A program made the translations under genes and the position numbers. Below the pieces are notes generated by a model. The model saw nothing but the letters and a program-made list of their open reading frames with translations, was not told the origin of the DNA and did not search any database. A DNA stretch of 64,000 nt from Luzula sylvatica (taxonomy: Eukaryota > Streptophyta > Magnoliopsida > Poales > Juncaceae). Below are positions 33,501 to 47,036 of the stretch, piece after piece (position 1 is the stretch's first letter; every line of letters begins with the position of its first letter). The DNA is taken from the NCBI GenBank assembly GCA_946800325.1, contig OX326958.1, positions 10,240,001-10,304,000 on the forward strand, given 5' to 3'.

Positions 33501-34638
33501 TTCTACAAATGAAATAAAAGATTGATTACTAACGTTGCGTACTTATCTTATAGGCTTAGACGATGATTATATGACTATGTTATTTTTATCAAATCGATCC
33601 TCATACCGATATGGGACTCCAAGTTCATAACACTCAAGACCCAATATATTTCCGTTCCTCCCACAAGTGACTTTAGCCTATCGGGTGGGATCCCGTTATT
33701 TAGGTAGGATTATATCCAATCGCATCATATGCGACTCTTGAACCTTTATAGGATTTCGGTGATAGATCTTATCATATACAATCCCATTTCCGTGTGTGCA
33801 TCCTATCTATGCCCCGAACTCCAATCCGATTGGCCTGGACGGTTAAGTCACAACCATATCCAACGTATCGTTCAAATAAGCTACTAGTGAGGCGACTTTA
33901 GCATGGGCCTCACAAGTCCTGATTTAACGATTGCCACCCTTTCGATAGTTACAATATCACGTGCCCGACTTTAGCCTGAACCCACGTGAAACGTAACACC
34001 AAACTCGGTGGTTGTGGACATGGAAGGCATTTCCATGGCTTAAATATTATGAGGGATCATGCATATGCATGTTTATTAATTCCTACCATAATCATATTAT
34101 ATCACTATCACAAGATTTTCAAAATGCACATGATTTATGTAGGGAGACTAATTATTCTAAATAATTAATTATCTTATATGCTAGAATGATTGATGCCGAT
34201 CATATCGATATAAAGAACTCAAAATTTCGAGTTGTGTAGCCAAAGTTATCACGAAAACAAAATCAGCAAACAGAAACTAGTCCGTTGTAACGCACCTTAG
34301 TCTGTTACAACGGAATCCCAGATTCTTTCACTCCGTTACAACGGAACCCATGTCCGTTACAACGCTTTTTATTCCGGACTTCGACCAAAATTGCCAGAAA
34401 CATGTCCGTTATAACGCAACATAGGGTCCGTTACAACGGACTATCTCGTGAACAAACTGATTTACAACGGATCTCATCCGTTACAACGGACTTCAAAAGA
34501 AGCCAAAGGCATCCCCGCATCCTCGTATCACATACAAGTTCTGTTACGACGGAACTATGTCCGTTATAACGGACTATACGTTTATTCATAGTCTTCCTCA
34601 CATTCTTGCATCCTATACAGGGTATGTTACAATGGATC
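33501..34638 (-). other. Leader of the outermost minus-strand element
   Basis: This non-coding stretch lies upstream of the gag at 33500. It resembles the leader of the related element at 55154-55700 (CCTCCCACAAGT, GGATTATATCCAATCGCATC, AACCTTTATAGGATTTCGG). Its distal part holds the CCGTTACAACGG dyad cluster. It is cut by the plus-strand element that starts at 34639; the rest continues at 60370-60734. Confidence 0.65.
34262..34580. promoter_or_regulatory. Paired CCGTT-NN-AACGG dyads in the leader
   Basis: About eleven dyads such as GTCCGTTACAACGGAC and GTCCGTTATAACGGAC occur in about 320 bp, often as pairs with centres 21-22 bp apart. More copies lie at 60375-60475 on the far side of the nested elements, with the intervals CAACCAATCCG and CAACCAGTCCG. 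The centre (TACA or TATA) differs from the LTR dyads at 12608-12955, but the arms and spacing are alike. Confidence 0.6.
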
Positions 34639-36459
34639 TGTTAGATTTGTGTTCTAAAAGTTATCATATGTGGATAATTTTTAAATGTTATATTTATGAA
34701 TTGGATGTTATTTACGTTTTGTTCCATGATCTTTTATATTTTTCACTTAGAAGTGTTCAAGAAGATGCACTTGGTCTTGAACCGCAGAACTTTAAGTGAT
34801 AATAAATATTGAACTCTAAAAATGTTCACATGTCTTGGATATTAGCAGGAACACTAATATACATAATAAGAATGTCGTGTTGATTAAAAGTACGTTGCAG
34901 TTCTGCAAACGTTGATAAAAGATTATCATTTAATAACACGAATACATGAAAAGCTTCATATATTGAACAGACCTAATAGATGAAACATTATATGTATTGT
35001 GTTAGTGTCATTAATGTTTTCATCGTGTCTCTGGTTCTAAGATTGAGAGATGTATCTCTTTCACATGAGGAATGCATAACGTAATTATTATTAAAAGCTG
35101 CTTATTAATAAGTGGTGATAAAAGTAATAGTTCTTTATACGTAACTTGTGCTGGAAAGAGAGTACATATCAATAACATCGTTGCCACTCATTCATTATGA
35201 GAAATGATATTATGGGTCCTTTGATAAAATAGAATTATGAATGGATCCAATATAACTGAAATGCAGTTATATATTTATAATTTACTTAATAGAGATCAAG
35301 AAATGATTTTAATACAAAGATGACACATCACTACTTTGTATATTAATCACAATATCATAAAGGAAAGGAATGGACACGATCAATATCACAAGGATTACAT
35401 TTCGTAAAAAGGTTACTAAACATCTAAGTTATTTGGGTAACCGTAATGTATAGCTAGAATACCGCTTACGGTTTGTGGAATAAAGTGTTTTATTCCATTG
35501 CCAACATAACATAGATCCTCGATATAGGTCACACCAGCTGAACGGGAAACAAGAAATATATTATATATATATTCTAAGTATAAAGATTTCATGTTGTATG
35601 AAATACAAATACAAATAAAAATATGTAAAATATTATGTCATATGAGATGACTACCTAGCATGAAAATAAATGAAATGAAATGTGCATATTATGAGAATAA
35701 TATATGTAGCACATATCATAATTTGTTTCAAGCCCAAGCCCAAAACAAATTGAGAAGAAAACTTGAGAAGTCCAAATTAACATGAATCATGACCATAAAT
35801 TCGAGACAGATTTTGAGGCATGTTTGAACAGATATTTGAAATAGAAAATCTTTACCATTATGTACCAATGACCTATGTAAATTGTAGCCATTCGAATGTA
35901 GTTTTTAATGGTGAAAGTTTCAAGTCATTTAAAAATTTCTAGAAGAAGTTATGACAGAAACAATGAACAATGGTCAAAAGTTAATGTGCTGCTTCGAATT
36001 TTGTTCATGCCTTAAATGTCATACGAACTTCAAAGGGTCTTGATCTAATGTTGAGGGACTATAAATATGAGAACTGACTTTGCATTTGAAAATGTAGAAA
36101 AAGAGAAAATATACAAGTGTATATGAATGTAACAAGAGTTTTCTCTCTATAGCTAGTCTCTCTCTTTCTCTTGAAGTGTTTGTTGAAACGTTGATTAAGG
36201 AATCAATCAGAAACGGGCGACGGAGCTAGGTGCGGACAAGAGGACGCTAGCACGGACTCGATGCCATTCTTATTTTGGATTCAAGGGTGAACCAAAGAGG
36301 ACCAGACCTACGTTAAAGATCTTTGGTATTGTATTCTAATCGTTCTTGTAGGATAGATAAAATAAATTAGATTAGAAAGTTAGCTTAAGTAAGACAATTA
36401 CCGACTTTGTTGGAATAAATTTTTAATATTTACTCCGACAAACATCATGAAATCATTCA
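34639..36459 (+). repeat. 5' LTR of element 3
   Basis: Starts TGTTAGATTTGTGTTC and ends CATGAAATCATTCA. Length is 1821 bp. The primer site follows at 36462. It matches 58545-60364 along its whole length. Confidence 0.95.
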
Positions 36460-36461
36460 AT

Positions 36462-36473
36462 TGGTATCAGAGC
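36462..36473 (+). promoter_or_regulatory. Primer binding site of element 3
   Basis: TGGTATCAGAGC, complementary to initiator tRNA-Met, begins two bases after the LTR. Confidence 0.95.
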
Positions 36474-37807
36474 AAGGTTCTTATTATTTAGCTAATTAGA
36501 CTATTTTATTATGAAATTGTTTATTGCATAATGCTTAATTGATTGATCTTTTGTGTTGCGATTCTGAATTTTTGATTTTGAGTTTTAATCGTTGTCCTAG
36601 ATTTAATGGTTACTTGTTTTTGTGTTTTCTAAAATTCTTACATCTTCATAGATGTTTTGGAATGGAGAAAACATATAGATCAAAGGTCTTAGGACAGATC
36701 TATATAGCTAAAACAAAATAAAACAAAACAGTGAGTTGCTGGAATTTCCAGCATCACAGGATGTTTTTGTTGATATTCAAATCGCGAAATCTTTCAAACG
36801 ATTTATTGGATTTGAATGAAACCAGTTTCTAAATTTAAATCATCATGTCTAGTTTTGATTTAAGGTAAATTCTCTCTGCAAAAGTGTTATAATTTTTGTA
36901 AAGGATACAAAATCGTAACAGTGTACAGAATTTATTTGTGGACGATTAAAAGTGATCTCAAATGGTTTGTGTTTCCTTTAAAAGTTTAAAGGATTGTAGT
37001 TATCATTTTCAAACCTTGTTTCAAAATATTTGTAAATCATTTTTTTGAAGTGATTTAAATGATTTAAGAGAACTGCACATACTTGAGAAAAGGAAATTAA
37101 TTAAGAGGTACAAAGTATTGCATTGTTATGCAAATTTCTGCTCTCTTTATTTTTGGGTATATGAATACATGACATACCAAATTAACGTCTATAGATACAT
37201 TCTGAAAGTCCACTGAAAAATTAAGTATATTTCCTTCTCATTTTATCCACTTTAAGCTAGGGACTATAATATGCATGAGTGTAATTTATATTCTCTAGAA
37301 ATTGTGGAATATGTTAGGACATATGATCAGGCCATTGATAAGTGTATCATATGTGAGGCATTTGTTACATTTATTTTTTGGAGATAATATGGCCAAACTT
37401 ATTGACCAAATAAAATGAGTTTGCTTCACGAGAAGTCAAGATCTAGGCTTGAAGTCTTGGGAAATTGACAAGAGTCATAAAGTTTAGAAAAATTGCAAAT
37501 GATTGCAAATAAATTTTCTAAAAGGTTATGATTAGTATATGTTACTTACCTTGATGAATAAATCGGATGAGTTCGTTTTATTTGTGATAGGATCTTGAAT
37601 ATACTGCATTAAGGACATTAAATATATGTAGTATCAGTTTTACATAAATATTAAACATGAAATCCTTTAAATATTATTTCTGAATGGCAAACAGCGTACT
37701 TATCCGATCCATACTTGAAAAATGTCCATTGTACTGTGACTGTTCCAATTTTCATGATTGGGAACTCAAATTCAAACTAATCATCCGAGCAAGAGGATCT
37801 TGCAGAT
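36474..37807 (+). other. Long leader of element 3
   Basis: A 1.3-kb AT-rich stretch lies between the primer site and the first gag-like codons. No reading frame or structured repeat stands out. Confidence 0.6.
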
Positions 37808-38578
37808 GTGCTGGTCGAAAGTGCACCAGTACTAGGCAATGAACCCACTACAGAGGAAACGGTCGCAGCAAAAAAGTTTCGCAAGGATGAACTGACTGTT
37901 CAAGGTCTCATGTTGGCGAGTATGGCAACTGAACTTACTAGATAGTTCTTAAATAATACTCCCAAAGAGATATTCGAACGTCTCTCCAAAATGTTCTTGG
38001 AGAATGCTCGTAAAGAGCGTTCTAAGATCACTCTAGCATTCACGAAGTGTAACATGGCGGAAGGATCTTCCGTAAACCAGCATATGTTGAAAATGTTGGG
38101 TTACCTCGAGAAATTGGAGAAGCTCAATGCTCCAATGCATGCTGACTCGGCTGAGGATATAATCCTTGGTTCATTGCCCCCATCTTACAGAGATGTTGTC
38201 ATGCATCTTCATCTGCGTGAAAAGGCAATGACCTTGGATGAGATCCATCTGACCTAGAATCAAGCAGAGGCTGATATGAACATGCACAAGGGAGAGAAGA
38301 ATGTTCTTGCGATATCTCAAACTAGTAAGAAATTCATCAAAGGAAAGGGCAAAAGGCGGCAAAGAACAAAGAGAAAGGAGGAGCTCAAGTGAACATCTCC
38401 AAAGGCAAAAAGAAAAACTCGCCAACTTCTCAAACTGAGTGCTTTTATTGCCACAGAGTTGGGACACTTCAAGGAAAATTGTCCCAAGTACAAGGATGAC
38501 TTGGACAGTGGAAAAATAGAGCGCAAACACCCCAAATGTTTCAAAAGGTATATATGTTATTGAAATTAATTTAACCAC
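37808..38578 (+). pseudogene. gag: Gag pseudogene of element 3
   Basis: The translation shows a UBN2-type copia capsid: LASMATELTR, LENARKERSK, GSSVNQHMLKML, and ILGSLPPSYRD. A stop follows ATELTR (37940), and a TAG follows DEIHLT (38255-38257). A frame change lies in the Lys-rich region near 38350. The zinc knuckle (CFYCHR, then GHFKENC) is split by a one-base frame change near 38459. The N-terminal start cannot be placed with confidence. Confidence 0.8.
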
Positions 38579-38588
38579 ATCTATCCAC

Positions 38589-41152
38589 GATTGGGTATTG
38601 GATACCGGATCATGTGCTCATATTTGTGCAAATATGCATGCACTAGTGGATAGGAGACATCTCAAGAAAGGAGAAGTCACTTTGAAGGTGGAAAATGGTG
38701 TTAGCATTTCTGCTATGATCATTGGGACGATTCACCTTCATTTAGCTAGTGGTTTAATAATTAATTTGAACAGTGTTTATTATGTTCCATCTATACGTAA
38801 AAACATTATATCTGTGTCGTGTTTGGACAAAGATGGGTATGCATTTACTATTTCAAACTCATGTATGAGTATTCCGAAAGATGGATTATTTTATACAAAT
38901 GCTGTTGTTTAAGATGGTTTATATTTACTTGAAATAAATAATAAACATGTTCTGAATATCAATAACAAGCGACTCAAGATATCTCATGAAAATGAAACTC
39001 TCTTATGGCACTACCGTCTAGGACATATAAGCGAGAAACGCAAAAAAATATTACAAGAAGCCAATCTCCTTGGTCTTCATGATTGTGATATGATAGATAC
39101 ATGCGAACCTTGCTTGATTGGTAAAATGATCAAGAAACCTTTCAAGAAGAAAGGTGTCAGGACGAAAGTCTTATTGGAATTAATACATTCTGATGTATGT
39201 GGTCCAATGAGTACTAGTGCGCGATATGGCTTTTGATACTTCATTACATTCACAGATGATTGTAGTCGTTATGGCTATGTTTATCTGATGAAGAATAAGA
39301 GCGAATCATTTGAAAAGTTCAAAGAATTCAAGAACGAAGTTGAAAACCAACTTGGTAAGAGAATTAAAACTTTACGAACTGATCGTGGAGCAGAATACTT
39401 GAGCAATGAATTTGGCGCATAACTAAAGGAGTGTGGTATTGTACCACAATTGACTCCTCCTGGAACACCACAATGGAATGGTGTATCTGAGAGGAGAAAT
39501 AGGACATTGCTCGATATGGTTCGATCAATGATGTGCCAAACAGATTTACCTCTTTATTTTTGGGGATATGCATTGCAAACCGCAGCTTACACACTGAATA
39601 ATGTTCCATCTAAATCCGTCGAGAAAACTCCTTATGAGTTATGGACAGGAAAGGTCCCTGGCTTAATTTTCTCAAGATTTGGGGATGTGAGGCTTACGTC
39701 AAACGATTGATGTCAACCAAGCTTGAACCCAAAGCGGATAAGTGCTTCTTCATTGGTTATCCGAAAGAAACAAAAGGATACTACTTTTGGCACAAGACAA
39801 CTAACAGAATATTAGTTGAAAGGGGTGCAACTTTCCTAGAAAGAGAATTTCTCAAAAGGATCAAAAGTAATGGAAGTAGTGTTACACTTGAGGAAACTCA
39901 AGACACACTACAAGACCTTGATCATGTCATGGACGATGTCCATGTAGATCAAAGTGAGCCAACCATAGTTCCTATGGCTTGTGGGAGCGTGATCGTACGT
40001 ATTCCTCAAACGATTGAGGAAGAGGTTCATGCATCACCACATAGTGTTCAATCCATAATTGAATCAATTTCACCAGAAATCGTGGAAGAGGTTCAGGAGA
40101 TTCTAGATGAACAAGAAGAGCCACAAAGGGTAAGACGGTCAACAAGATCTAGAAAGAAACCTGATTTCTATATAGGTCTTCATGAGATTTTGGTAATGAA
40201 TACCGAAGATCCGACCACTTATCAAGAAGCAATAAGTAGAGATGACTCTGAATCATGGCATGAAGCCATGAAATCTGAAATGCAGTCCATGTATGATAAC
40301 CAAGTATGAATATTGGTTGATCTTCCTCAAGGAAAGAAAGCCGTTCAAAACAAATGGGTTTTCAAAGAGGAAGATGGACATGGATGGAAACATGACAACA
40401 TACAAGGCGAGACTTGTAGCGAAAGGGTTTAGTCAAGTTCAAGGGATTGATTATGATGAAACCTTCTCGCCAGTTGCAATGTTTAAGTCAATTCGGATAT
40501 TACTAGCTATTGCCGCATTTCATGACTATGAAATATGGCAAATGGATGTCAAAACAGCGCTTCTTAATGGGAACTTGGAAGAGGATGTGTACATGGTGCA
40601 ACCTCCAGGTTTTGAAGATACAAATAAAGCCAGTAAAGTATGAAATCTTCAAAGATTTATTTATGGATTGAAGCAGGCATCCAAGAGTTGGAACAAGCGC
40701 TTTGATGACGAAGTTAAACTTCTTGGATTCATTCAAAGAAAAGAGGAACCTTGTGTATACAAGAAGGTCAGTGGGAGCTACGTGCTTTTCTTGGTTCTTT
40801 ATGTTGATGATATATTACTGATTGGAAACTTTATTTCCTTAATGGAGCAAACCAAAATTTCATTGAAAGATGTTTTCTCAATGAAAGACTTGGTCGAGGC
40901 CCAATATATTTTGGGGATTAAGATATGCAGAGATAGGTCTCGTAGACTCATTGGGTTAAGTCAACGTACATACATTGATAAAGTGTTGAAAAGATTCAAC
41001 ATGCAGAATTCCATGAAAGGAAATGTGCCAATGACTCAAGGTGTAACACTTAGCAAGTCTCAATGTGCTACGACACGTAAAGACATTGAAATCATGAAGG
41101 ATGTACCATATGCTTCTGCAATTGGTTCCATCATGTATGCTATGGTGTGTAC
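38589..41152 (+). pseudogene. pol: Pol of element 3, first part (protease to RNase H start)
   Basis: Domains in order are protease (DWVLDTGSCAHI), GAG-pre-integrase (LWHYRLGHIS, CEPCLIGK), integrase (FTDDCSRYGYV, RTDRGAEYLS, VSERRNRTL), a linker, and reverse transcriptase (MDVKTALLNG, YVDDILLIG at about 40800). The RNase H connection follows, up to SIMYAMVCT, where the nested element cuts it at 41153. In-frame stops stand at about 38910, 39234, 39421, 40307 and 40641, and frame changes near 39680 and 40370. Most stops can be explained by C-to-T or G-to-A changes. The same frame resumes at 57832. Confidence 0.9.
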
Positions 41153-42214
41153 TGTTGGGAATTCACCCATCCTCGGGCCCGCGCAGCGGATATGAAGCCC
41201 CGGTCCGGTTCCCTAAATCCAAGATCACGACATGACTTCGAGGGTACGATGCAAAGTAGGATAGACGATTACCAGCGTGAAATTGATCACGCACGACGGG
41301 TTGATCGCTCGCATCCTTCTGTTCCTTCGGTGTCACGTTGGTGACTAGCCCGTACGTCCCATACCGCACGTCTCCCACCGTCTTGACACGCCTCGGGTTG
41401 TCTTCGTGCGTTCCATGCCCGCATGCTTCCACAGCCCGTTACTCGATTCGCTCGTTTCCGTCTCCGGCAGATTTCGTTCCTCCGAATCGATCACAACCGA
41501 AAGAGCCCCAGATGTTGCTCCTCTACTTGTATCCACCTTGACTCGTAAGACGTCGGTCGCGGGTGCAACTTCCTAGACGATGCACCGGCAAACTTGCTCG
41601 ATTGATTGATTCTCTATACCGGAAAACACCTTTTCACGGTTTCTCTCTCTTTACACCCTTTCTCTCTCTAGAAAGTTGTCTCACAATTCTCTGGAATATT
41701 CTGAATTAATAAACTGAATCAACCACTTTGATGAGAGAGAAATATCCTATTTATATCACATAGGATTAGGATTGGTCAAAAGACATGTATATCCAATATA
41801 CACTCTTTCACACAGAAAATTGCATGAATCTGTCCAGTATTCTGTCCATACGAAATTTGTAAATTTCTCTGACAGAAAATCATCCAACACGAAAGTTGTA
41901 GATAATCTTATTATCTACACATCCCAATTTGGCTTGGCCCAATTTGAGCTCGTATGCAAAAGTTATGACTGTTTTACTAACTGTATGTCATACTGTTGCA
42001 CCCTTTCGGTATTTCATAGAAACGACACTGATACTTCGTTCATATGAAATATATTTCTATATGAAGGTTGTAGATAATCTTATTATCTATCTAACCCAAT
42101 TTGAACCATTCAAATTGGATTTTCCTACAGAAATATATGATCACGAATGTACGCTTACATTCGTTTATCCTTGTGTACACTTTTACGGTTGATCCTGAAA
42201 CTGTATTTCCTTCA
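41153..42214 (-). repeat. 3' LTR of element 4
   Basis: Plus-strand ends are TGTTGGGAATTCACCC and CTGTATTTCCTTCA. The adjoining inner sequence GTCTCCCACTCAATTT (42215-42230) is, on the minus strand, a purine-rich tract of the kind that primes plus-strand synthesis. Short frames here recur in the other LTR only because the LTRs are copies. Confidence 0.93.
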
Positions 42215-42299
42215 GTCTCCCACTCAATTTCAGATCTACCTAAAAGGTACTCATGCATATCCAATATGCATGATTTTAGAGAATATAGCTCGCGTATCA

Positions 42300-45200
42300 A
42301 ATACCAAGCTACGCACATCTTATGTGCCAACTTTATAATCAAGCCCGACTTAGTACGACTCGTTGTGTGACCAGGTAGGTTCGGTTAACGATGGCAGTAG
42401 GCTGTTTCCATAGCACTACAAGCCCATGAGCGGGATCTAGTCACTCCATCATGGCTACCCATGTTAACACGAAGAATGATTGTGATCATTGTGCCTATCT
42501 CGAATAGCGGTCATTAGTTCTCTTGTTAGCGATATCCGTTAATCAAAAGACATGGTTATAGTCATCCTTATATTTTGATTAAATATACTTATTCCTCGAG
42601 TCCGAATTGAGTTAACAAATTTCAATCGATATTAACCGTTAATATCATTGACTGTGGCCACAGTTTTCGTTAATCAATTCATCGAGTGGCCAAAGAGATA
42701 TCTCTTCCTTTCGGAATAAACAATTCCTATCTTGGAGACTCACATTGAATTCCGTGTTTCGGACAATACCCAATGATGACCGTTTTAACTCCCTGTTACG
42801 GTGAGCGTAAGATCATATCAAAGCATTGTGTTACGCACGTAACGCAATCAATGGTCCCCTCAAGTATGAAGAACCTAATACCCAACTCATCGCGAGTCCA
42901 TCTATAATGACTAAACCATGTCATGGTCTCGCGGCTTCGGTCATATCCAATATATGTCACCTAGCATATATCTACGTTCCCGATTCGACAAACACCTTTG
43001 TCCTATGATTAGCAAAACATAATCATCTCCTCGGCTAACGTACTAGTGTACGCGTTCAGTCTATTCCCTTGTAATAGAAATGCTTCTCTCTTAAGCAAAC
43101 TGACCCGCGACTAGGGATGTTTAGAAATGAAACTTTAAGTGTGACGGTTTCGCTGCACATGGTCCTCAACCATGTCGACGTCCACACAAGTTCAAATCAA
43201 GGTTCATGTAATCATATTACACAACCCCGCACACTATTATCATATAAGGTGAATGCATGAAAATTTAAGTAAACAAAATTTTTAAAAGGGATGCATTCAT
43301 ACGGATTAAGTATTTGGGTGATACAACGTTTACCTATGGGTATCTCCATACCCACAACCTGCGAGGACTATCGTATTAGATAACTACACTCTACTCTCTT
43401 CTTCCTCCTCTAGGTATCTCCATACCCATAGTCATCGCATGACAGTCACGCGCGACTAGAGAGAGCGGTTTTGTAAACGGGTCCGCACGTTGCCGTTAGT
43501 GTTAATCAACATCAGGTTTGGAACATTTCCAATACCTACAATCACATCATTTCATAAAATTTCATGGATCAATGAAATTTTCTGAGTATTGGCTAGAAGT
43601 GGTTGTGACCTCGACATTTTTGGCTTGTACTATTGCGTGTCACGCAATATACAACCATAAATCCGATAACTCGTGACTACTCGAGTTTGGTCATGTATGC
43701 TTGATCCATACCGCTTCCTTTTGTGATTCATAACCACAATATACTCGCCCCCGTAAATAGAATCATTATTGGTCATGTGAAACCTTTCCACATAACCATG
43801 TTTTCGTTTAAGCAAATCATGTACACACTTTGTGATCGAAAGTCGTGCTACATATTTGGACGTGCTAAATCTTTGGAAACTGTCGTTGTTATAACTCTTT
43901 ATAACCAACACGTCCTCCACACCATTATAGATAAAATAAAATCCTGAATTCTTTTGTAAAGTATTCAAGGATAACATTCACCGCTATCAATACAAATCCC
44001 GATGAATTTAAATATACATAACCATTATGTATATAGATATATGTATAACCATTATACATTCACAAGAGTTAGTCTCATGTAATCGCATTACATTCAAACT
44101 CGTGTGATTCCTTGGATTTTATTGACGGTGAATTAGACGCTTCATCTATACGACATATAGCCACATACATATCATGACAGATATAATAGATCCTCACATC
44201 GAATGTAAAGCATCATATTTTTATTTTCGCCCTGCTTGATGTCTCACATCGAGCCGTAGGAAATTTCTGCCATTCGACATCTCTATTTAACTCCGCCAAG
44301 GAGTTATATGTTGAAAACCTTTTTCAACAATATGTCGATATACGTGCTATAATATAAAACGAGAAACTTCTTAGATCTATCCTATAGATCTTCACGCTTA
44401 ATTCATAAGCGATCTCGCCTAAAGTTTTGTGTCGTTACAAGAAATATAACGCGGCTCCCACTAACCTTCATGTGTACACAAAGTTTCCATTCGTTCCGAC
44501 AATGTTGTAGCAGTTTATAACTTCATCAAAACGAATATTCCAATTCCGAGAAGATTTCTCTAATCCATCATATGGATCGTTAAAGCGTGCATATCCTATC
44601 CCCGATTCTTATGAATCGACAAAACCGTAAGGTTGTGTCAAGTACACATCCTTTCATATAATTTCTGTCAAGAAATTCGGTTTTGACATCCATTTTGCCA
44701 CATCACATAGTCATAATACGCGACCATGTCAAGCAGAATTTCGAGAATGTGAAAGCATGGCAACATGCGAAAACGTTTCTTCATAGTCCGACTATGAAAT
44801 TCTTGAAACTCTTCGCTACGAGCCTCGCTTTGCATATATGCGTATTCCTATCCGTGTCAGTTCTCATCTTGAAAACCCATTGTCTTTTCACGGGTCTAAC
44901 CCGGAAAGTTATTAAATCAAGTTCTAAACTGGATAATTTTACACGGATCGAATCTCAGAATTCATGACATCATGTCATGTGGAATCAACCTTTCATAGCA
45001 TCCCTGTAGGATATCGAATCATCATATGATTTCGATCTATCATCATTATAGCCACGGTAATCCGTATTTACCGGCTTATGATATAGCCTACTTGATCTAC
45101 AAATAATTCCTTTGTGTGTTCGACTCGTATTCATCAACTCTTGATGAAGTCGTGTCAACATTCATCAGTACAATGTTCATTTTGACATCTCGAACTCTTT

Positions 45201-45990
45201 CGAGATTTATTCTACTCCCACTAGCCCGCATAGAGATAAGCGACATCAAGTTCCCAACTTGTGCGCATATATTCCTCCTCCAAGAAGGCATCTCTTCGAG
45301 CCACGAAAATCTTATTTTCGTCGGGACGTTAGAACTAATACCTTTTAGTTTCCTTAAGAATATATGTCATAAACGAACAATTTTCAGATTTGGGATTGAG
45401 TTTAACCGGAACAAATTTCGAAATATACTCACATCCACAAATCTGTACAAATGGCAACTTCGGAACCATTCCGATCCATATCTAATATGGCGCCTTTTAT
45501 ACCGATTAGAAGGTTTATGGTCCATATCTTATATGCAACCATTCATTAGTGCCGTTGTCTCAAGGGCGTATCCCCAAAATATTTTTGGGAGATCCTATTG
45601 ACTTATCATTTATCGAACCATGTTTAACATGCGTTCATTTCCTCTTTTCGGACACATCTCAATGTTCCGAAATGAAAATAATCGTGAAACGATTTCACAA
45701 TCATGAATGATAATCAATTTTCATAACTCAAATATCGCCTCTTCGATCCTATCGAAAGGTTTAGCTCAAATACTCGCCTTCTCGATCCTATCGAAAAGCT
45801 TTGATTTTCTTGCTTAGTTGATTTCGTATTTCGTTTTGAAACTCTATGAACCTTTCAAAATCTCCGTTTCGGTACGCATTAAATAGATATTTTCATATCT
45901 ACTTTAACCGTCCATAAACGTAACAAAATACTGCTAGCCTCCTCTTGCCTCCGAACTTATCGGAACATTTACATTTAAATGTAATTTCCA
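42300..45990 (-). pseudogene. pol: Pol remnant of element 4, heavily decayed
   Basis: Minus-strand translation gives scattered copia landmarks in the right order. GYALETTA of the integrase lies near 45570, and an integrase C-terminal FLEEEYM-like stretch near 45290. RT segments KRQWVFKMRT, MDVKTEFLD and DVYLTQPYGF lie near 44880, 44690 and 44660-44600, and a YVDD-region remnant near 43900. Stops and frame changes are too many to follow a continuous frame. Toward 42300 I can no longer identify domains. No function is expected. Confidence 0.7.
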
Positions 45991-46096
45991 ATAATTCGTT
46001 GGATCTTTCTCCAACCTTTGGAGAATGATGCACTTTGTCGTCTTTGCCTAATAAATAAGTATCGCATTTAACCAATTGAATCTAATTCGATTGATT

Positions 46097-46876
46097 CTAG
46101 TAATCCAACATATGGAATCTAGATACGCGTATCTCGTTTATATGGCCATGATGGCAACGCCAAAAGAAGCAATCAACTTCTAGGTTTAATCCTCCTCGGA
46201 TTTCACCGTTCTTTGAGTCATTAGTTTGGACAACTCCTTGTCCGAACTTTCTGTTTGGAAAACATTTTCCCAAAATACCCTTAGACATACATTTCTTTCG
46301 ATCCCTCCTTTGAATTACAAGGACATCCATGCATCTATATACATTGGATTCCTCGGATACTCCGAGCATCTCCAATTCAATTTTAAATCGCATCTCATGC
46401 AATTCAAGGATCGACTTATCTATCGAATGCATATGATATTCGGTCACGAAGATCAAATCTCGTACCAACAACACACGAGTGTTAATCAAAGACCCATAAG
46501 GCGTCTCAAAATTAACCTACTCTTTGAGCCGCGTTGAACCATTCAACGTGCTCTAGCTCTTGAAACTATTTCATGAGCGTTGTGTTTTATTTTCATATAC
46601 ACCCGAATTCTCAAAACAATTTTGAGAAATTTGCGTCTATACATGCCACCACAAGGCACGTTATATTGTACGATTCCTTCTTAAGTTTATCGAACCCGGC
46701 TTTCTCTAAAGACAAAGCCTCGAGCCCCGAATCTATCGTTTCCGTGTCCAACACGTTCCTTTAAGTCTAAGAACTATTCTTTGAAAATCAAGGTTAATTA
46801 CGGTAATTCCGGCCCAAAAGCCATCTATCATATCGATCTCATCGATATATATTTGGTGTTTGCTTGAAAACATAAT
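46097..46876 (-). pseudogene. gag: Gag remnant of element 4
   Basis: Read on the minus strand from near 46876 (MFSSKHQ), it aligns piecewise with the gag at 33500-32742. Shared segments include RIVLR, EYHMHSIDKSI against DYHMHSRNKTI, and VIQRRDRKKCMSKG against MIQNKDHKRSMSKG. Several frame changes break it. Element 2 inserted about 160 bp upstream of this gag start, in the leader. Confidence 0.75.
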
Positions 46877-47036
46877 TCTAAACGGATGATGAAGATTAAG
46901 CTCCTAACCGTGCGTACTTAATCTATATGTTTATATGATAATTATATGATAGTGTTATTTTATCGAATCGATAACCCTCATACCGATACGCGACTCCAAG
47001 TCCATAACACTCAAGACCCATATATCACGATCCTCC

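Noticed and set aside
41338..41541. 67-codon ORF identical at 56950-57153
   Set aside because: Both copies lie in the two LTRs of element 4 and are identical because the LTRs are copies; there is no sign of coding selection.
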